In this document: positions 39,801-53,000 of the stretch, one piece after another
Layout: each line of letters begins with the position of its first letter
Numbering within the stretch: the first letter of the stretch is position 1
NCBI GenBank assembly: GCA_034620365.1
Contig: JAQGEQ010000186.1
Coordinates: forward strand, 620,001 to 684,000
Length of the DNA stretch: 64,000 bases
Direction of reading: 5' to 3'
From: Pegea sp. RAD2-039
Lineage: Eukaryota > Chordata > Thaliacea > Salpida > Salpidae
Made by a program: the position numbers and the translations under genes
Notes under the pieces: model-generated
Database searches by the model: none
Seen by the model: only the letters and a program-made list of their open reading frames with translations
Told to the model about the DNA's origin: nothing

Positions 39801-42800
39801 AAAACGAAGAAGCTCTAACGCCCCGTTGCTCGCAGATTTAGTTTTTTTCTTTATTGAGAGTGAAGTGAGTTGAAATTATTTGAATAATTTCAAATTATTT
39901 TCAAATAACTTCGTTTATAGCTCCATGAACACGCGACCTATTTAGTTGACTCTTTATGGGATGTAGCTTCTGGAATATTAAAAGATTTTGAATGTATGTC
40001 TGATATGCTACTAGAAGAACCATATGATAATGATAAGATGGATGACAAACAAGAAACTGCACTTGTGGATATCATGGTGAGCGCAGTGAAGCAAGCAGCA
40101 GAAGGAGTCCCTCCATCTGGAAGACACAGAGTAAATCTGTTTCAAGTTTGACAATTCTCTTATTTTGTTCACTTATATAGAAATCGACTACAAAAGAAAA
40201 ACGTCAAGCTATCGAAGATAAGGTTACTCTAACAGAACATTTTATTATTCAACTTCCGAAACTGTTGAATAAATTTCAAGTTGATGAAGCTAAGGTTGAA
40301 AATTTGTTGCAAATAGCAAGATGTTTTGATCTTGAGTTTTATACAACTGGAAGGTATATTTCGATGAATTCCAGCTTCTATCAACTTCATATTTTCTTTT
40401 TAGATTTGAAAAGTATCTAGATGATCTTCTAGAAGAGTTGAGATTAATTATGGAAAAGCATACAAGCGAAAAAGTAAAGATACAAATTAATTCAATAAAG
40501 ATGATGTTTGTTTACACTTTTAAATATCTTTTAAGGTGCTTCTGCAAGTTTCTAGAACTTTAAAATATCTTTCGAATGTCGAATATTCTATTTCAAGCAC
40601 TGTTTTACATAAGAAGAATATTCTGGTCGATTCCTGGGTAGAAAAGTTTCTGGTCAATTTCGGCATCTTTCAAGAAGCTGTAATATTTCCTGATCTATGT
40701 TTGTTAAAAATAAACAAATTGTTGCCCAGGGAGAAGAGGCAGACACAGAAGAGATTTACAACGTGGTTCATCCTCTTAAAAAAATCGTCATCTTGTATTC
40801 TTTCAATGATTTATCATCTTTGGATCTATATAAACATGTAAGCAATTAGATTTTGAAATCTATGATTTTGTTATTTGATTTTCATCTATTTCAGATGGTC
40901 AAGATACTTACTTTGTACAATGAAAATCCAGATTTTATGCCAGAAGTTGTAAGTTTATCTTTAATAATTTGATAAATAATAGTTTCAACTTCATCAAAAT
41001 CATCATAAAAAATTGAATTTTTATAGATACTCCGATTGGCATACAAGTTTCTTTATCATGATTTCATATATGGCTTATTATGCCTCAAAAGACAGACTCA
41101 AGATCCTAATCTTACACAAGAAAACAAGATCAGTGTCTCTGAGTTCCGCGTAAGACTAAGAGATTACTTCATAAACTGCAAAACAATCCTGGCATCTTGT
41201 TCCCTGGAATCGGTAAATACTTCATCAATTTATTTCCCTCAAATTCAATTAAATCACTTTTAAGGTTCGAATCGAATGTTATTTGTCTGTTTGTGACATG
41301 TTGGTGTACTTCTCACCTCAGCTTGCTCATTCATATCCTACATTAAAGTCTTTAGTGTTAAAAGCATCTGATCAATTAGTAGTTGATCTGTTGGACTTTG
41401 TTCGAGACTACGTGTTTGTTGTTGAAGAAGAGAGTAAGTTGTTTAGGATCTGTTTGTTTTGATCATTTTCTATTTATATATCCAGAAGTAGATGAGGCAA
41501 CATCATTTGATTCATCTCACTTTCGAAGATCGTATCTTGCTGCTATTTGCAAATTATTTGTTTATAATATGATCAATCTAACTTATGCATCGTTCATCTT
41601 TCAACATTATATCAGGTTCAAATCAATTCTTTCATCATCCACGGTTTTGTTCTTATTAATTTATGTTCTAAGATTTTATACTGATTATGGGGATATTATA
41701 AAAGAGACAATTAGTCGATCAAGACATCATAACAAACTCCGGTGTGCTCAGACACTAGCATTAAGTCTGATGACGGTTTGTTTTTAATTTTACAACTAGT
41801 AGTTTGTCAAGTGTGATAAATAATGTTTGTCAAATACAGCTGTTTCGTGAAACTGTTAGAGAACAAGGAGGTGTCTTAGATCATAGCTCACAAGAATATG
41901 TTCACATGAAAGAGTTAGCTCGCAGATTTGCTCTGACCTTTGGACTTGACCAAGTTAAAACTCGAGATGCTGTTGCTGAATTACACAAGTAACGTTTTGT
42001 ACGAAGCAGTATTGTTATAATATTTAATATTTGTGTAATAGAGAAGGAATTTTATTTGCTTTGAAACGTGAAGATGGCGAAGAAGATAGTGAGACAATTG
42101 TACCTCCTAATCTCAGCTTTCTCGGAATTCTTGTAGAGTTTTCTGCAAAACTTATGCGTCAAGATAAGAAAACTGTGTATGTATAAAACTTGAGTTTCTG
42201 TATGAGTTTATCTAAGTTCTATTTTTACTGATTTAAAAAACTAAATTTCAGAGTTCAATATCTCGATAAGCATATCAAAAGCTCGATGTTATCTGATCAA
42301 GATCAAGATTGGATTCCTTTAGTAACTTACAGAAATTCTCTCTTACAAGGTGTTAGTAATGATGATGTAATGAAAGCCCCAGCCCCACCAAAGGTAGTTG
42401 AGATGATTTCTTTCATTCCTCTGAATTTGTTTGTAAAATATTTCATCTTTATTTTCATTTAAAGGGTCGTCGTGGAAGAAAAAAGAAAGTTCCAACTGAT
42501 AATGACACTAGTGTCCAAGCTACTCGTCCTATGACACCACAAACAGACCGTCCAATGACTCCACAAAGATCTGAACAAACGAATCCACAATCTCCAAGAT
42601 TTTCGCCCCAACAGTTATTCCAAGAAGAAAATTTTTTGAACCAACCCTACCAGGTTCTTCAATTCATCTTTAAGACACAAATTGAGCAACTCTAAAAATA
42701 TTTCCAGATCTCCCAACAGGTCATTGGTCAACCAAAACTTCAATCAACTGTTACCAGATCTGGTCAGGACCGCACTGCCTTCTATCCACAGTAAGTCAAA

Positions 42801-44084
42801 GGTGTAGTGACCACCTTGTGGTTCACTTAGTTTTATGTTTTATCAGTAACGAAACGATAGATGAGCTTGAGCATCTTAGACCAAAAAAAGCGCAAAAAAC
42901 GCCGATTAAGACACCAGTTAAGCGAAAGAAAAGATCTAGCGAGAAGTCTGGGACACCTCGAAAGATTCGATCGAATTTGAATGATAGATTTGAAAGTTCT
43001 AAGAAGCGGGAACAACCTTCTCGTATCACAAAGAAGTCCATCCGATATAATATGTCTTCTGATTCAGATTTTGAAGATGAAGATGTATCAGATGGTAGTC
43101 ATGAGAAAGTTGTAAGATCAGAAGATTTGATTGAGGAGTTTGAGGATAGTGGGTCTCGCCGGGAGGATGTTGATGAGTTTAGTGAAGATAGTGGATCCGA
43201 AAAAAGAAAATCTGATCAGATAGAAGATTATGAAAATATTGTTTCTGATTTGATTGATAATATACAAGTAGATAAGTCTAATAAGAAAGATGAAGGAGAG
43301 AAAGATGAGGATAAGAAAGATAAAGAGTCCTCGGAGAACCCATTTAAGAAGATTTTAGATCAGGTTTATTCGGACAGCCAATCTAACAGTTTATTTGGTG
43401 GTAATTCTGAAAGGTTAGTTGATGTTTAAAGATTATCAAATGAAGTTTAGACAAGTCAGACTACAGATAACTTGTTCATCTTCAAACTTGTGTAACTTTC
43501 ATTTGACAAAAAACTAACTTTTGCAGCTTTCAACAATCACCTGGTTCTGGTTATCAACTACCAGTACAATCACCTGGTTCTGGTTACCAACTACCAGCAC
43601 AATCACCTGGTTCTGGTTACCAACTACCAGTACAATCACCTGGTTCTGGTTACCAACTACCAGTACAATCACCTGGTTCTGGTTACCAACTACCAGTACA
43701 ATCACCTGGTTCTGGTTACCAACTACCAGTACAATCACCTGGTTCTGGTTACCAACTACCAGTACAATCACCTGGTTCTGGTTATCAACTACCAGTACAA
43801 TCACCTGGTTCTGGTTACCAACTACCAGTACAATCACCTGGTTATCAGCAAGTTGTTAGTCCTTACAGCGTCACTTCATCGCAATCGGCTCGAGATATCG
43901 AATCTCCGTTGCTAGGAACAGATGATCCGTTTCTTTCATTCACAGCAAATATACAAAAAACGCCCCGCCCCTCTCAGGTAAGTCCCATCAGCAAGTTGCC
44001 AGTGATATAATCGAATAGTTTTAAACTTTGTAATTTTAAGTCATTATTAATCGTTTTTTCTATTTTCAGTATTATGGACGTTAA
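36855..44084 (+). CDS. Cohesin subunit STAG/SA, divergent paralogue (copy A)
   Basis: Twenty-nine exons give 1460 residues: 36855-36938, 37921-38040, 38095-38241, 38298-38375, 38426-38552, 38609-38760, 38812-38862, 39159-39305, 39361-39539, 39593-39719, 39772-39864, 39921-40130, 40181-40353, 40404-40473, 40536-40679, 40730-40837, 40895-40948, 41027-41212, 41265-41433, 41486-41615, 41673-41775, 41840-41988, 42042-42176, 42252-42393, 42465-42653, 42708-42790, 42847-43413, 43527-43977, 44070-44084. STAG signatures: [45 protein letters not shown], the stromalin-conservative domain from about residue 254 ([30 protein letters not shown]), and [19 protein letters not shown]. It binds the cohesin ring (RAD21-SMC1-SMC3) in the nucleus. 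The middle is strongly diverged from STAG1/2. The tail (1027-1460) is P/Q-, then K/R-, then D/E-rich, followed by an 11-residue tandem repeat, ending YYGR. Divergence suggests a specialised, perhaps meiotic, role. Confidence 0.93.
38112..38240 (+). repeat. Identical tract 1, STAG copy A member
   Basis: 129 bp within exon 3 are identical, base for base, to 47719-47847 in copy B. The flanking intron sequences and the first codons of the exon are unrelated between the copies. Partner of the tract in copy B. Confidence 0.85.
38871..39130 (+). mobile_element. tRNA-derived SINE-like insertion in STAG A intron 7
   Basis: Intron 7 is nearly 300 bp, while neighbouring introns are 50-56 bp. The extra sequence is GC-rich and starts near a perfect RNA polymerase III B box, GGTTCGAAGCC (38889-38899, consensus GGTTCGANNCC). 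No A box precedes it, so the head is truncated. The body contains a perfect hairpin TTGCTTCTGAAGAAGCAA (about 38973-38992). The equivalent copy B intron lacks it. Boundaries are approximate; it has no clear similarity to the SINE at 62.3 kb. Confidence 0.65.
39853..40126 (+). repeat. Near-identical tract 2, STAG copy A member
   Basis: 274 bp covering the end of exon 11, all of the 56-bp intron 11 (39865-39920) and almost all of exon 12. It matches 49784-50057 in copy B with only two substitutions, both third-position and synonymous (GAA/GAG, GCA/GCT). The intron is identical. Confidence 0.9.
41670..42489 (+). repeat. Near-identical tract 3, STAG copy A member
   Basis: About 820 bp from the acceptor of exon 21 into exon 25 match copy B 53236-54051, including introns 21-24. 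Intron 22 is identical; introns 21, 23 and 24 differ by one to three changes each. The only cluster of differences is the end of exon 24. Left of exon 21 similarity stops abruptly. Confidence 0.9.
43533..43829 (+). repeat. Coding 33-bp minisatellite, nine units
   Basis: Nine tandem 33-bp units in exon 28 of STAG A encode the 11-residue repeat [11 protein letters not shown] (one unit with A instead of V; TAT/TAC varies in some units), followed by a partial unit. Units are nearly identical, implying recent expansion. Both strands stay open across the array, so antisense frames here are artefacts. Copy B has no counterpart. Confidence 0.95.
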
Positions 44085-47033
44085 ATTTTGAGAAGATTCC
44101 GGTTGAAAGTTTATTTTAAATCCATTTTGTTGTAATTCTTTCATCTGTTGTTACAGTTTCTTTTCAAAATTGAAGATTATCTCTTAACTTAGTTCTTATT
44201 AAAATTCTTTCAAATAAATAGAAAATAAATATCTTCTTGTATAAATTACAACTTTTATCTTTAGTTTCAATTTGTTGATTGTAAACTTAGGGAATAGATT
44301 AGTTTAAATAAAAACAATTAAGTGAAACTAAAATGATATTTTCCTCTAAACTATTTTATTCTAGCAATTGCATGAATGAAGCGATGCGGAATTATTCACA
44401 AAAAAGTCAAATAATAAAATAGAAACAACTGAAGTAAGTGCTGCTAGCAAAAGGGTGGTCTGCGGTGGTTTTAATGGCTTTTTTTTTGTTTCACTTAAAA
44501 AGTGTCTTAAAGAACGCTGATACAAAGTACTTAAATGAAAAGTGAACTTTTGGTGGATGCATAAATAATTTTAATCTTTCAACAACTAATCTAATAACTT
44601 TTTTTTTCTTCTTCATGGCATTTTATAATTTGATTTAGTTAAATTGTTTTAACGAAAAAGCCTGCTTTTATTTAGTTTTCTTAATTTTTAGGAAGACATC
44701 TGCTACCATATAAGTAGGTATTTTGCTAGAAAAAGGATTTATTTGTAGGATTATTATTGAGTCAGAATCTTATTAGTTTCATGTTTTATTTGAAAACATT
44801 TTAACTTTTGCGGAATTGAGACAAATTTATTCAGAACTAAACCACTTGGTCTTTCATCATTAGGCAGATATTTAGATTAGGTTTGACCTGAATTGAACTT
44901 AAATGTAAATTTCCTTCCTAACAAAACTGTATTTTTCTCTGGGATAACTTTTAATGAGACGTAGACGATCATGTATTGTTTTGTAGGCCGTAGATATCAA
45001 TATAAATATTTACATAAATGATATACACAACTTTGTTCATTTTCAATTACGAGAAAGATTTTATTTATAAAGACTAAACATAGCTTCACTTTTGTTTTAA
45101 ACAGAAACAGAACCTAATTTTTAATAACTTAGTTTCTGGAGCTTTAATCAACTTAGAAAAGTGCAAATATTTGATTATTTGTTGTAAATTTTGAGGACCA
45201 TTCATTTCGAAGCTTTATATGATTTTAAAGGCAGAAAATATATTTTTAGAAAGATGTAGATTTATTTGAAAATATTTTTAAAAACTACGAAGAACGTCTG
45301 TGTACAATAGAATAGTTTTTTTTGTGAGAGGCAGTGACAAGTAAATAGACTTTGAGAAAAAGGCACCATCAAAGCGCGAAAAACTGCCTATACTACAAAT
45401 TTCTCTCACAAGTTGGGTCATAGTAGTTTTACAAATCAACTTAGCTGGCTTTTAAACTTAATTTCTGCGGCTATATGAGCTTCTAACTGCTTTCATTGAT
45501 ACTTGGCATTAATTTTTTTTACTTATAGAAAGAGGCACAGCAACACTTAAGTAAACTATATCAGTAAGCGGTTTTTAAATGCTTTAGAACTTGTCTCAAA
45601 TTGTTCTTAATGAATTATTTAACTATTGTTTATTTATTATTATTTAACACAAAGTTTCAGCTTATGTTAACAGGCTTTTCATTCATTGAAAATAGTTTAT
45701 AAGTTGTAACCTCATTAAACTCAAAACTTTAGACTAATGCTGTGTCAGCATTTTTTCAATGATTTGATTAATGATGTTCATGCGGTTGTTTCACAGTGGA
45801 AAGTAAATTGCTAAGTAGTTTGTTCCAGCAGTTATTTGAAGTATATTTTTTGCAGCTTTCAAAGTATTTTTGTAATAGTATCAGCTCTGATATTTTAAGA
45901 TTGGGTGATAACAGTTATCAAATAAGACAAGTCATATTTTTTATTATCAGTCTAAAATTAGGATCAGTTTTTTCGATCTACTTAGAAATTTTTGTCGTGA
46001 GCTAACTGAAAAAAATTTGAATTAAAAAACTTGTATTTGACACAAAATTGTGTTTAGTTTGTTATTTGAAATAAATCATTCTATAAGAGCTGTATAATTT
46101 GTCAGTCGTAGCCATGTGTTGAATGAAGTAAATAAATAGCCAAACTTCTATTTTTGGAATAAATTGTTGGTTTGATCTGATTATAAAATTGTTTTTACTT
46201 GTGAAACAAACTATAAGAAATGTTTATCAAAAATGTTGAAAAGTAATTGAAAATATTTCATCATTTATATATCTTTTACACTTTGTGAAAGTTTTATATT
46301 TCAACATTGTGTATATAATACTTGTATAATTCTTTTACTGAGTTTTTTACTTCAAAAAATATTCAAGTGATGTATCAATTATTTTTGTCTATTCAGTACA
46401 AATTCGTACAAAATCTAAACGATGAAAAATATTTTTAACTATAAACTGTAACGTGTAAATATTTGTAAATATTATAAAAGTTTCTAGAAGCTAATAACTG
46501 ATCTTTAGCTAGTGAATTAGCTAATAAAATTATATTATCTTTTTATACAGATCTAAGAGTAATTTGAAAGTTCTTTGCATAATATTTATTATTACTTAAT
46601 CTCTTATCAGTCATTTATTTGAATAACATATCAAAACTTATGAGTTAAATGAAAGATATATGTAAACTTATTTTTATTTTTGAAAGTTTTTTTTCTAATG
46701 TTTCGAGCTGTTTACGTTTTAATCTTAAGTGTTCTCCAAAATATCATGCAATAGAAATTGTAAGGTATATATTAAGGTACTTATGACTATTAATTTATTC
46801 TAGTAATACTTTTTAGTTTTTATTTCTTATTATTTCATTACTATTGAATATTTTTAGATTATTTAAGTTTGAAAATAAAGCTTTAAGAACCCTTAATACT
46901 GCTAAAGTTGTTGTTATGAACTATACTTTGTAAATATTATGATGGAAATCTAAAACTAATTCATCAATTTTTTTAACAGTTATTTTAAGTTTCTTAAAAA
47001 ATATCTTATACTTTGAGTTTTGTTCTTTTGAAA
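44085..47033. other. Spacer between the two STAG genes
   Basis: About 2.9 kb, A/T-rich. AATAAA at 44213-44218 is the likely polyadenylation signal of copy A. No exons were found. GC patches near 44440-44480 and 45340-45420 could not be assigned. The promoter of copy B should lie near the right end. Confidence 0.5.
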
Positions 47034-50000
47034 ATGGCATCTTTTCCGGAAGGAAGTGGGAGTGAATATGAAGATGAAACAGATTTCGCAGCTAGAAACT
47101 CCAGAAAAAGAGCACGATTCCAAAAACCAACAGTAAAATCAAACTTTTTTTTATGACATTTTTCAGTTAAATTGATTATCAAATATTAAGTTTTAGGATA
47201 CATCTTCGTATAAAGTCGTTTTTAAATAGTTGATGTGAAAATTATTTCTACCTTAAATAAATTTTGCTAAAAAATAATCAAAAAAAACTTTATTAGCTCG
47301 ATTTTTTGGTAATAGGCAAAATTTAAGAAGATATAATTATTATTATTTTACAAATGTTTTCCTAAACTTTGCCATAATATAAAGTTAAAAATACTTAGAA
47401 ATAAGATTTGTAAAACAATGAGTTGTATATGTACATAAGAAGCTTGCATAAATTCCTCAGTTGACAAAAGCAATCATCTTTTAAAGTAAAAACTAGCTTT
47501 GAGTGATTAAATTTCTGTTTATAGACTTCAAAGCGAGCTCGTCAACAATTGATACAATCTGAAAGCAATGTTTTGTTGTTTGATATTGTTCGTCAAGGAA
47601 AAACAACTATCTCAAGTGTAGTAGATGATTGGATAGATGCTTACCAAGTATGAATGTAATCGTTTGAACTTAAAATATTAAAAGTAATTTAATTGTAATA
47701 GTCAGATAGAAGTACAGCTCTTTTAGAACTGATTCAGTTCTTCATCAATGCTTCTGGATGTAAAGGAACAGTAACCGCTGAAATGCTAGAGGAAGCTACA
47801 GATGGATTTCAAGACATTATTAAAAAGATGACTGAAGAATTTGATGAAGTGATTATAAATTTTGGAGTTTGATTAGTTTAGTTGAAACTGTTAATGTTTT
47901 GCAGGATAGCGGGGATTACCCTTTGATAACATCTGGAATTCTCTACAAGCGTTTCAAAACTAACTTTTGTGAATTTGTTCAGGTTTCTTATAATCTTATT
48001 AACATCTAATCTAATCCGAGGTTCTTAAAACTAAATATGTAAAGCTCAGGTTATTTTGAGCGAAGTAACACTTATCGGAGACCTTGGTCATAACCAATCA
48101 CTTACAACATAAGTTAAAATATAAGTTGTTCTATTTCATCAAACTGAAATAGTTTGAAGCATAAATACCCAAAATGAAAACTTCTAAAGCTCTCTTTGTT
48201 ATTATCAACATCAAATAATTGAATTAACAAAATTAAAGCAATTGTTACTCATTCAGAAAACCAATAAGAAATTTTGGGTCTTTTTAACTTATTAAAGTTT
48301 TTTTCGAGATAGTAGGTTGTTCACAAAGACTCGCATATGTTTGAGAATCACTAGATCATGTTATATTAGAAATTTATTTTATTTTTTTCAGACTTGTTGA
48401 CATCTAACTTTGATATATTATAAACAGGTCTTAGTACGTCAATGCCAATATCAAATTATATATGATCAGTATATGATGGAGAATGTGTTGACTTTATTAA
48501 CTGAACTCAGCAATTCACAAGTTCGTGCTTTTAGGCACACTTCAACCCTTGCAGGTAACTTTAATCAAGTTTTTTGACAAACTACTTTTCATATTTTCAT
48601 TTTCAGCTATGAAGTTGATGACCGGACTTGTAAATGTGGCTCTTCAGATTAGCGTGAGTCTTGATAATACTCAAAGACAATACGACGCTGAAAGAAATAA
48701 AGATATAAATAAAAGAGCTTCTGGAAAATTGGATATTTTATTAGAAAAGCGAAAAGAGGTTATTGATTACCTGATACTAATTGATATTGTCATTAATTTC
48801 AATTTTATTTTTGATGTAAAGTTGTTTGAATGTAAAAAATTTCTAAGATAAACTTTTAAAGATAAATTTGTCATTTGTAGCTTGAAGAACAACAAAACGA
48901 TATTGAAACGATGTTGAACGGAATTTTCAAAGTTAGTTTTGAAATATAGAGTTACCTGTTCAACTTGTTCACTTGCTAAATTAAAACCTTTCTTTCAGGG
49001 GATCTATGTCCACAGATACAGAGATTACATCGCTGATATTCGAGCAATCTGTATGGAAGAGATTGGATGCTGGATGAAAATGTTCCCCAAGGTCTTTCTT
49101 ACTGATAGTTATCTGAAGTATGTTGGTTGGACTTTACATGACAAGGTAACTGTTGTTGAAGATTACGAACTTTGTAATAAAAACTGATAATTCAATTTAG
49201 CAAAAAGAAGTTAGAATGAAATGCTTACAATCACTGATTGGATTATACAGCAACACAGAGTTGATGAGTGACTTGAAACTATTTACGAGCCGCTTTAAGG
49301 ACAGAATTGTGTCAATGATATTAGATAAAGAATATGATGTAGCTGTACACGCGATTAAATTACTTGTACTCATCAACAAGTATGTAACATTCTAGAAAAT
49401 TTATTTTCTTTATTTTACTATCTTTAAAGTTTTATCCAAAAATTGATTCCATTTTAGTTTTACAGTATATAAATATAAGGTTATAAAAGTTGTAAGTTAA
49501 TTAAAGTCTTATTTTTCAGCAATTGTAATTATAAGGTGCTATCAGATCAAGATTCTGATAGTATTTTTCAACTTGTCTACTCCTGTCATCGCCCTGTGGC
49601 TGTAGCAGCCGCTGAGTTTTTGAATATTCAGTTATTTCTTAACAAGGTAAGCTTCAAATATCACTGAAAAGTTGAACTCTTGACACAGAACTATGACTTT
49701 AGGATTATACACCTGTTTATACAAAAAGAGGAAGACGAAGAAGCTCTAACGCCCCTTTGCTCGCCGATTTGGTTTTGTTTTACATTGAGAGTGAAGTGAG
49801 TTGAAATTATTTGAATAATTTCAAATTATTTTCAAATAACTTCGTTTATAGCTCCATGAGCACGCGACCTATTTAGTTGACTCTTTATGGGATGTAGCTT
49901 CTGGAATATTAAAAGATTTTGAATGTATGTCTGATATGCTACTAGAAGAACCATATGATAATGATAAGATGGATGACAAACAAGAAACTGCACTTGTGGA

Positions 50001-53000
50001 TATCATGGTGAGCGCAGTGAAGCAAGCAGCTGAAGGAGTCCCTCCATCTGGAAGACAGGGATATCATAAGGTTCTTTCTGAGTTTTCACGTTGATTAAAA
50101 CTTCTTAAAACAAAAACAAAACAGAAAGCTGGCAATAGAGAAAAGAGATTGGCTATTGAAGATAAAATAAGACTCACTGAACACTTTATTCTGCAAATTC
50201 CTAAACTTTTGTCGAAGTTTCAAATGGATAAGGATAAGGTTGTTGGTCTTTTACAAATACCAAGATACTTTGATCTTGAGTACTACACAACAGGAAGGTA
50301 TGTTGAAAGTAGTTTTAACATTTATTTACAAAAATCTGGCTGCTAATTAGTTCTGTTTTGATGCAAGATACATTTGTGATCATAAATAAATTTTAGAATA
50401 ATTTTTTTGGTGAATTAGAAGTTGTATTTTGAATTAATAAATAATTTCACGATTGATGAATTACAGACGTGAAAAGCACCTGGAAGATCTTCTGGAACAA
50501 ATGATAACTATTGTAGAAAAGCATTCGCATCCTGAAGTACTTTTTCGTTATTTTATTTAAAAATCTAAAAAAATAAAGTATTTTTTCAATTTGTCAAATT
50601 TCATTAGAGATTTTTTTTAGGTTCTCGAGCAAGCTTCTAGAACATTTAAATATCTATGTGATGAAGAGTATTCAATCTATAGCACAGTCTCTCATAAGAG
50701 GCGGACATTGATTGATTTATGGGCAGAACGCTTTCAGTTGTACTTTGGAATTTTTCAAGAAGCGGTGAATATTAATAAATTTTAAGTTTTATAATTTCAT
50801 CTTCAACTGATTCATTTGAAATCTAACAGGGTGATGAACCTGATGATGAAGAGATTTATAACACTGTACAAGCTATCAAGAAGTTGACTTATCTCTATAC
50901 ATTCAATGATCTAACATCTTGGAAACTCTACCAACCAGTAAGTATTCATGATAGTTACTAAAAATTAACTGGTTGAAAATCAACATAGAATATTTTAACA
51001 ATGTTTATAAATATGTTTTTAACTTTAATCTAAAAATATTTTGATTTAAAACTTACATTAAATTTACGTAAAACCTTTAAATAAACATTTAAAAGAATTC
51101 TTTTATACGAAATTTTATTTTATATTACATTTTTGTAAATTATCAACAGCATCAAATTTCTTGATAAAATCTTTATTAAAAATTTTTTATTCTTTCATCA
51201 AATTCTCATTTGATGTTTTCACCGATTTTTATTCGTAGCAAAATGCTGGATAAGCTTTCTCAAACTTTTCCAACATACAAATTCATTAGAAATAAAATAA
51301 TTTTAATTGTCGTTAGAGGGCGCAAGCGAGTATTTTTTAAAGCTTTTATTTGAACATGTGCTGCAAATTGAACCTACAGTAAAGCGCTCAGTTAAACTAA
51401 ACATCGATTTTGTGAATTTGAATATTTTCAAAGTCAATAGAATTCTAACTCTGTCATTTTAGTAATGTTATGTTAGAAGTCATTAGATTCACTGGTTGCA
51501 AATAAAACTTTTAAATTTTCTAACAAAACTAAATCAGAGTTTAACATAAATTTGTTTCTCTGTTGAGCAATTAATATTTTTGTAAGTTATGATATTAATA
51601 ATTTTTTGATAAGATCTTTTTAAGTTTGTTTTTAATTTGAATAATTTAAAATGATTTAAAAGCTACAATTTTTTTTTACATTTTAAAAATTGAAAATAGA
51701 AAAATAATTTTTGCAAAGAGATTTATAAAATATTTTCAAATAAATTAATCAAATTTTTAGCTTGAGATTCTTTTATTTAATTTATTCTTTATAAAGGTGA
51801 ACGAAATTTTAAAGATATATAATGAACGTGCCGACTCCGTTCCAGAGACAGTAAGACAATTTATTGGATATAATAAATAATAATTTAATTTTAAATATAT
51901 TAATACTTGTTAATATTAATCCATAAAAAACTATTTCACTTTAGTATTACCTGACAAAAATAAACATTTATCTGATTTAAACGTTATTTCCTATAAAAGG
52001 TGAATTATAAACTTTTAATCATTTAAAAAAATGTTTTGTTAAAAAGCAGTGCTTCCAAATATAAAAAAATAAATGGTTTTAAAAAATTTACAATCAGAAA
52101 CACTAAAATAATTTTTATTTAAAATAAGTTATTTTTCAATTAAAATATTTTTCCAGTTACTCCGTGAAGCCTGCAAATTTATCTACTATGACCTTGTATA
52201 CGGACTAGTAAAAGCAAAAAAGCAATCTGAAAACAATGGCTTAGATGCCTCTCAACAAGATTATATAATTAACATCTCTGATCTGCGTCAACGAGTATCA
52301 GAATACATCCGAAATTGTGAATCACTGCTAAACTATTGTCCTCATAAATCGGTATGAAACTTTCATGCTGTCTTTTAAAGGTTCATTGGTTTGCTTTTAG
52401 GTTCAGGAAGAATGTTACATGGCAACGACAGATATTTTGGTCATTTTCTCTATTCAGTTAGCCTACTCAAACCCAACCTTAAAACCTCTGGTCCAAAAAG
52501 CATCTGACCAATTACAACATGCCCTGTTGGATTTCGTTCGCGATTTTGTGTTCATCGTTATCGATGAAGAAGAAGGTAAGTTCCCAGCCAAAACTAGCTA
52601 CATCTTAACCAGTGTTTATAGATGAAGATGACACTGCAAAGATTGATGCACTGCACAAGAGAAGATCACTTCTTGCAGCAGTTTGTAAACTTTTTGTTTT
52701 CAATATGATTGATCTTACTCTTGCTTCTTCAATCTTTCAACAGTACATCAGGTATAAATCACAGTTTTGATCTTAATGTAGAAAATATATTTTAATTGAA
52801 ATTTAAAAAGTGATTATTTATTGGTTACCAAATCAATTATTAAAAAAAAAATTACTAAATTAGACTGATTACTAAATAAAATTCAGTTTCATAATTTGTG
52901 TACTTTGATTCAAAATATTTTGAGAGTATCTACTTTTTATTTATCATAAATTTTGTATTAATTTTGTCAAAAATTCCTAAAATTATAAAAGTTGTTTAAA

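Noticed and set aside
43514-43859. Long repetitive open frames on both strands ([15 protein letters not shown] and [15 protein letters not shown] proteins)
   Set aside because: They are shadow frames of the 33-bp minisatellite. The real frame is [11 protein letters not shown], joined in phase to STAG A exons on both sides.
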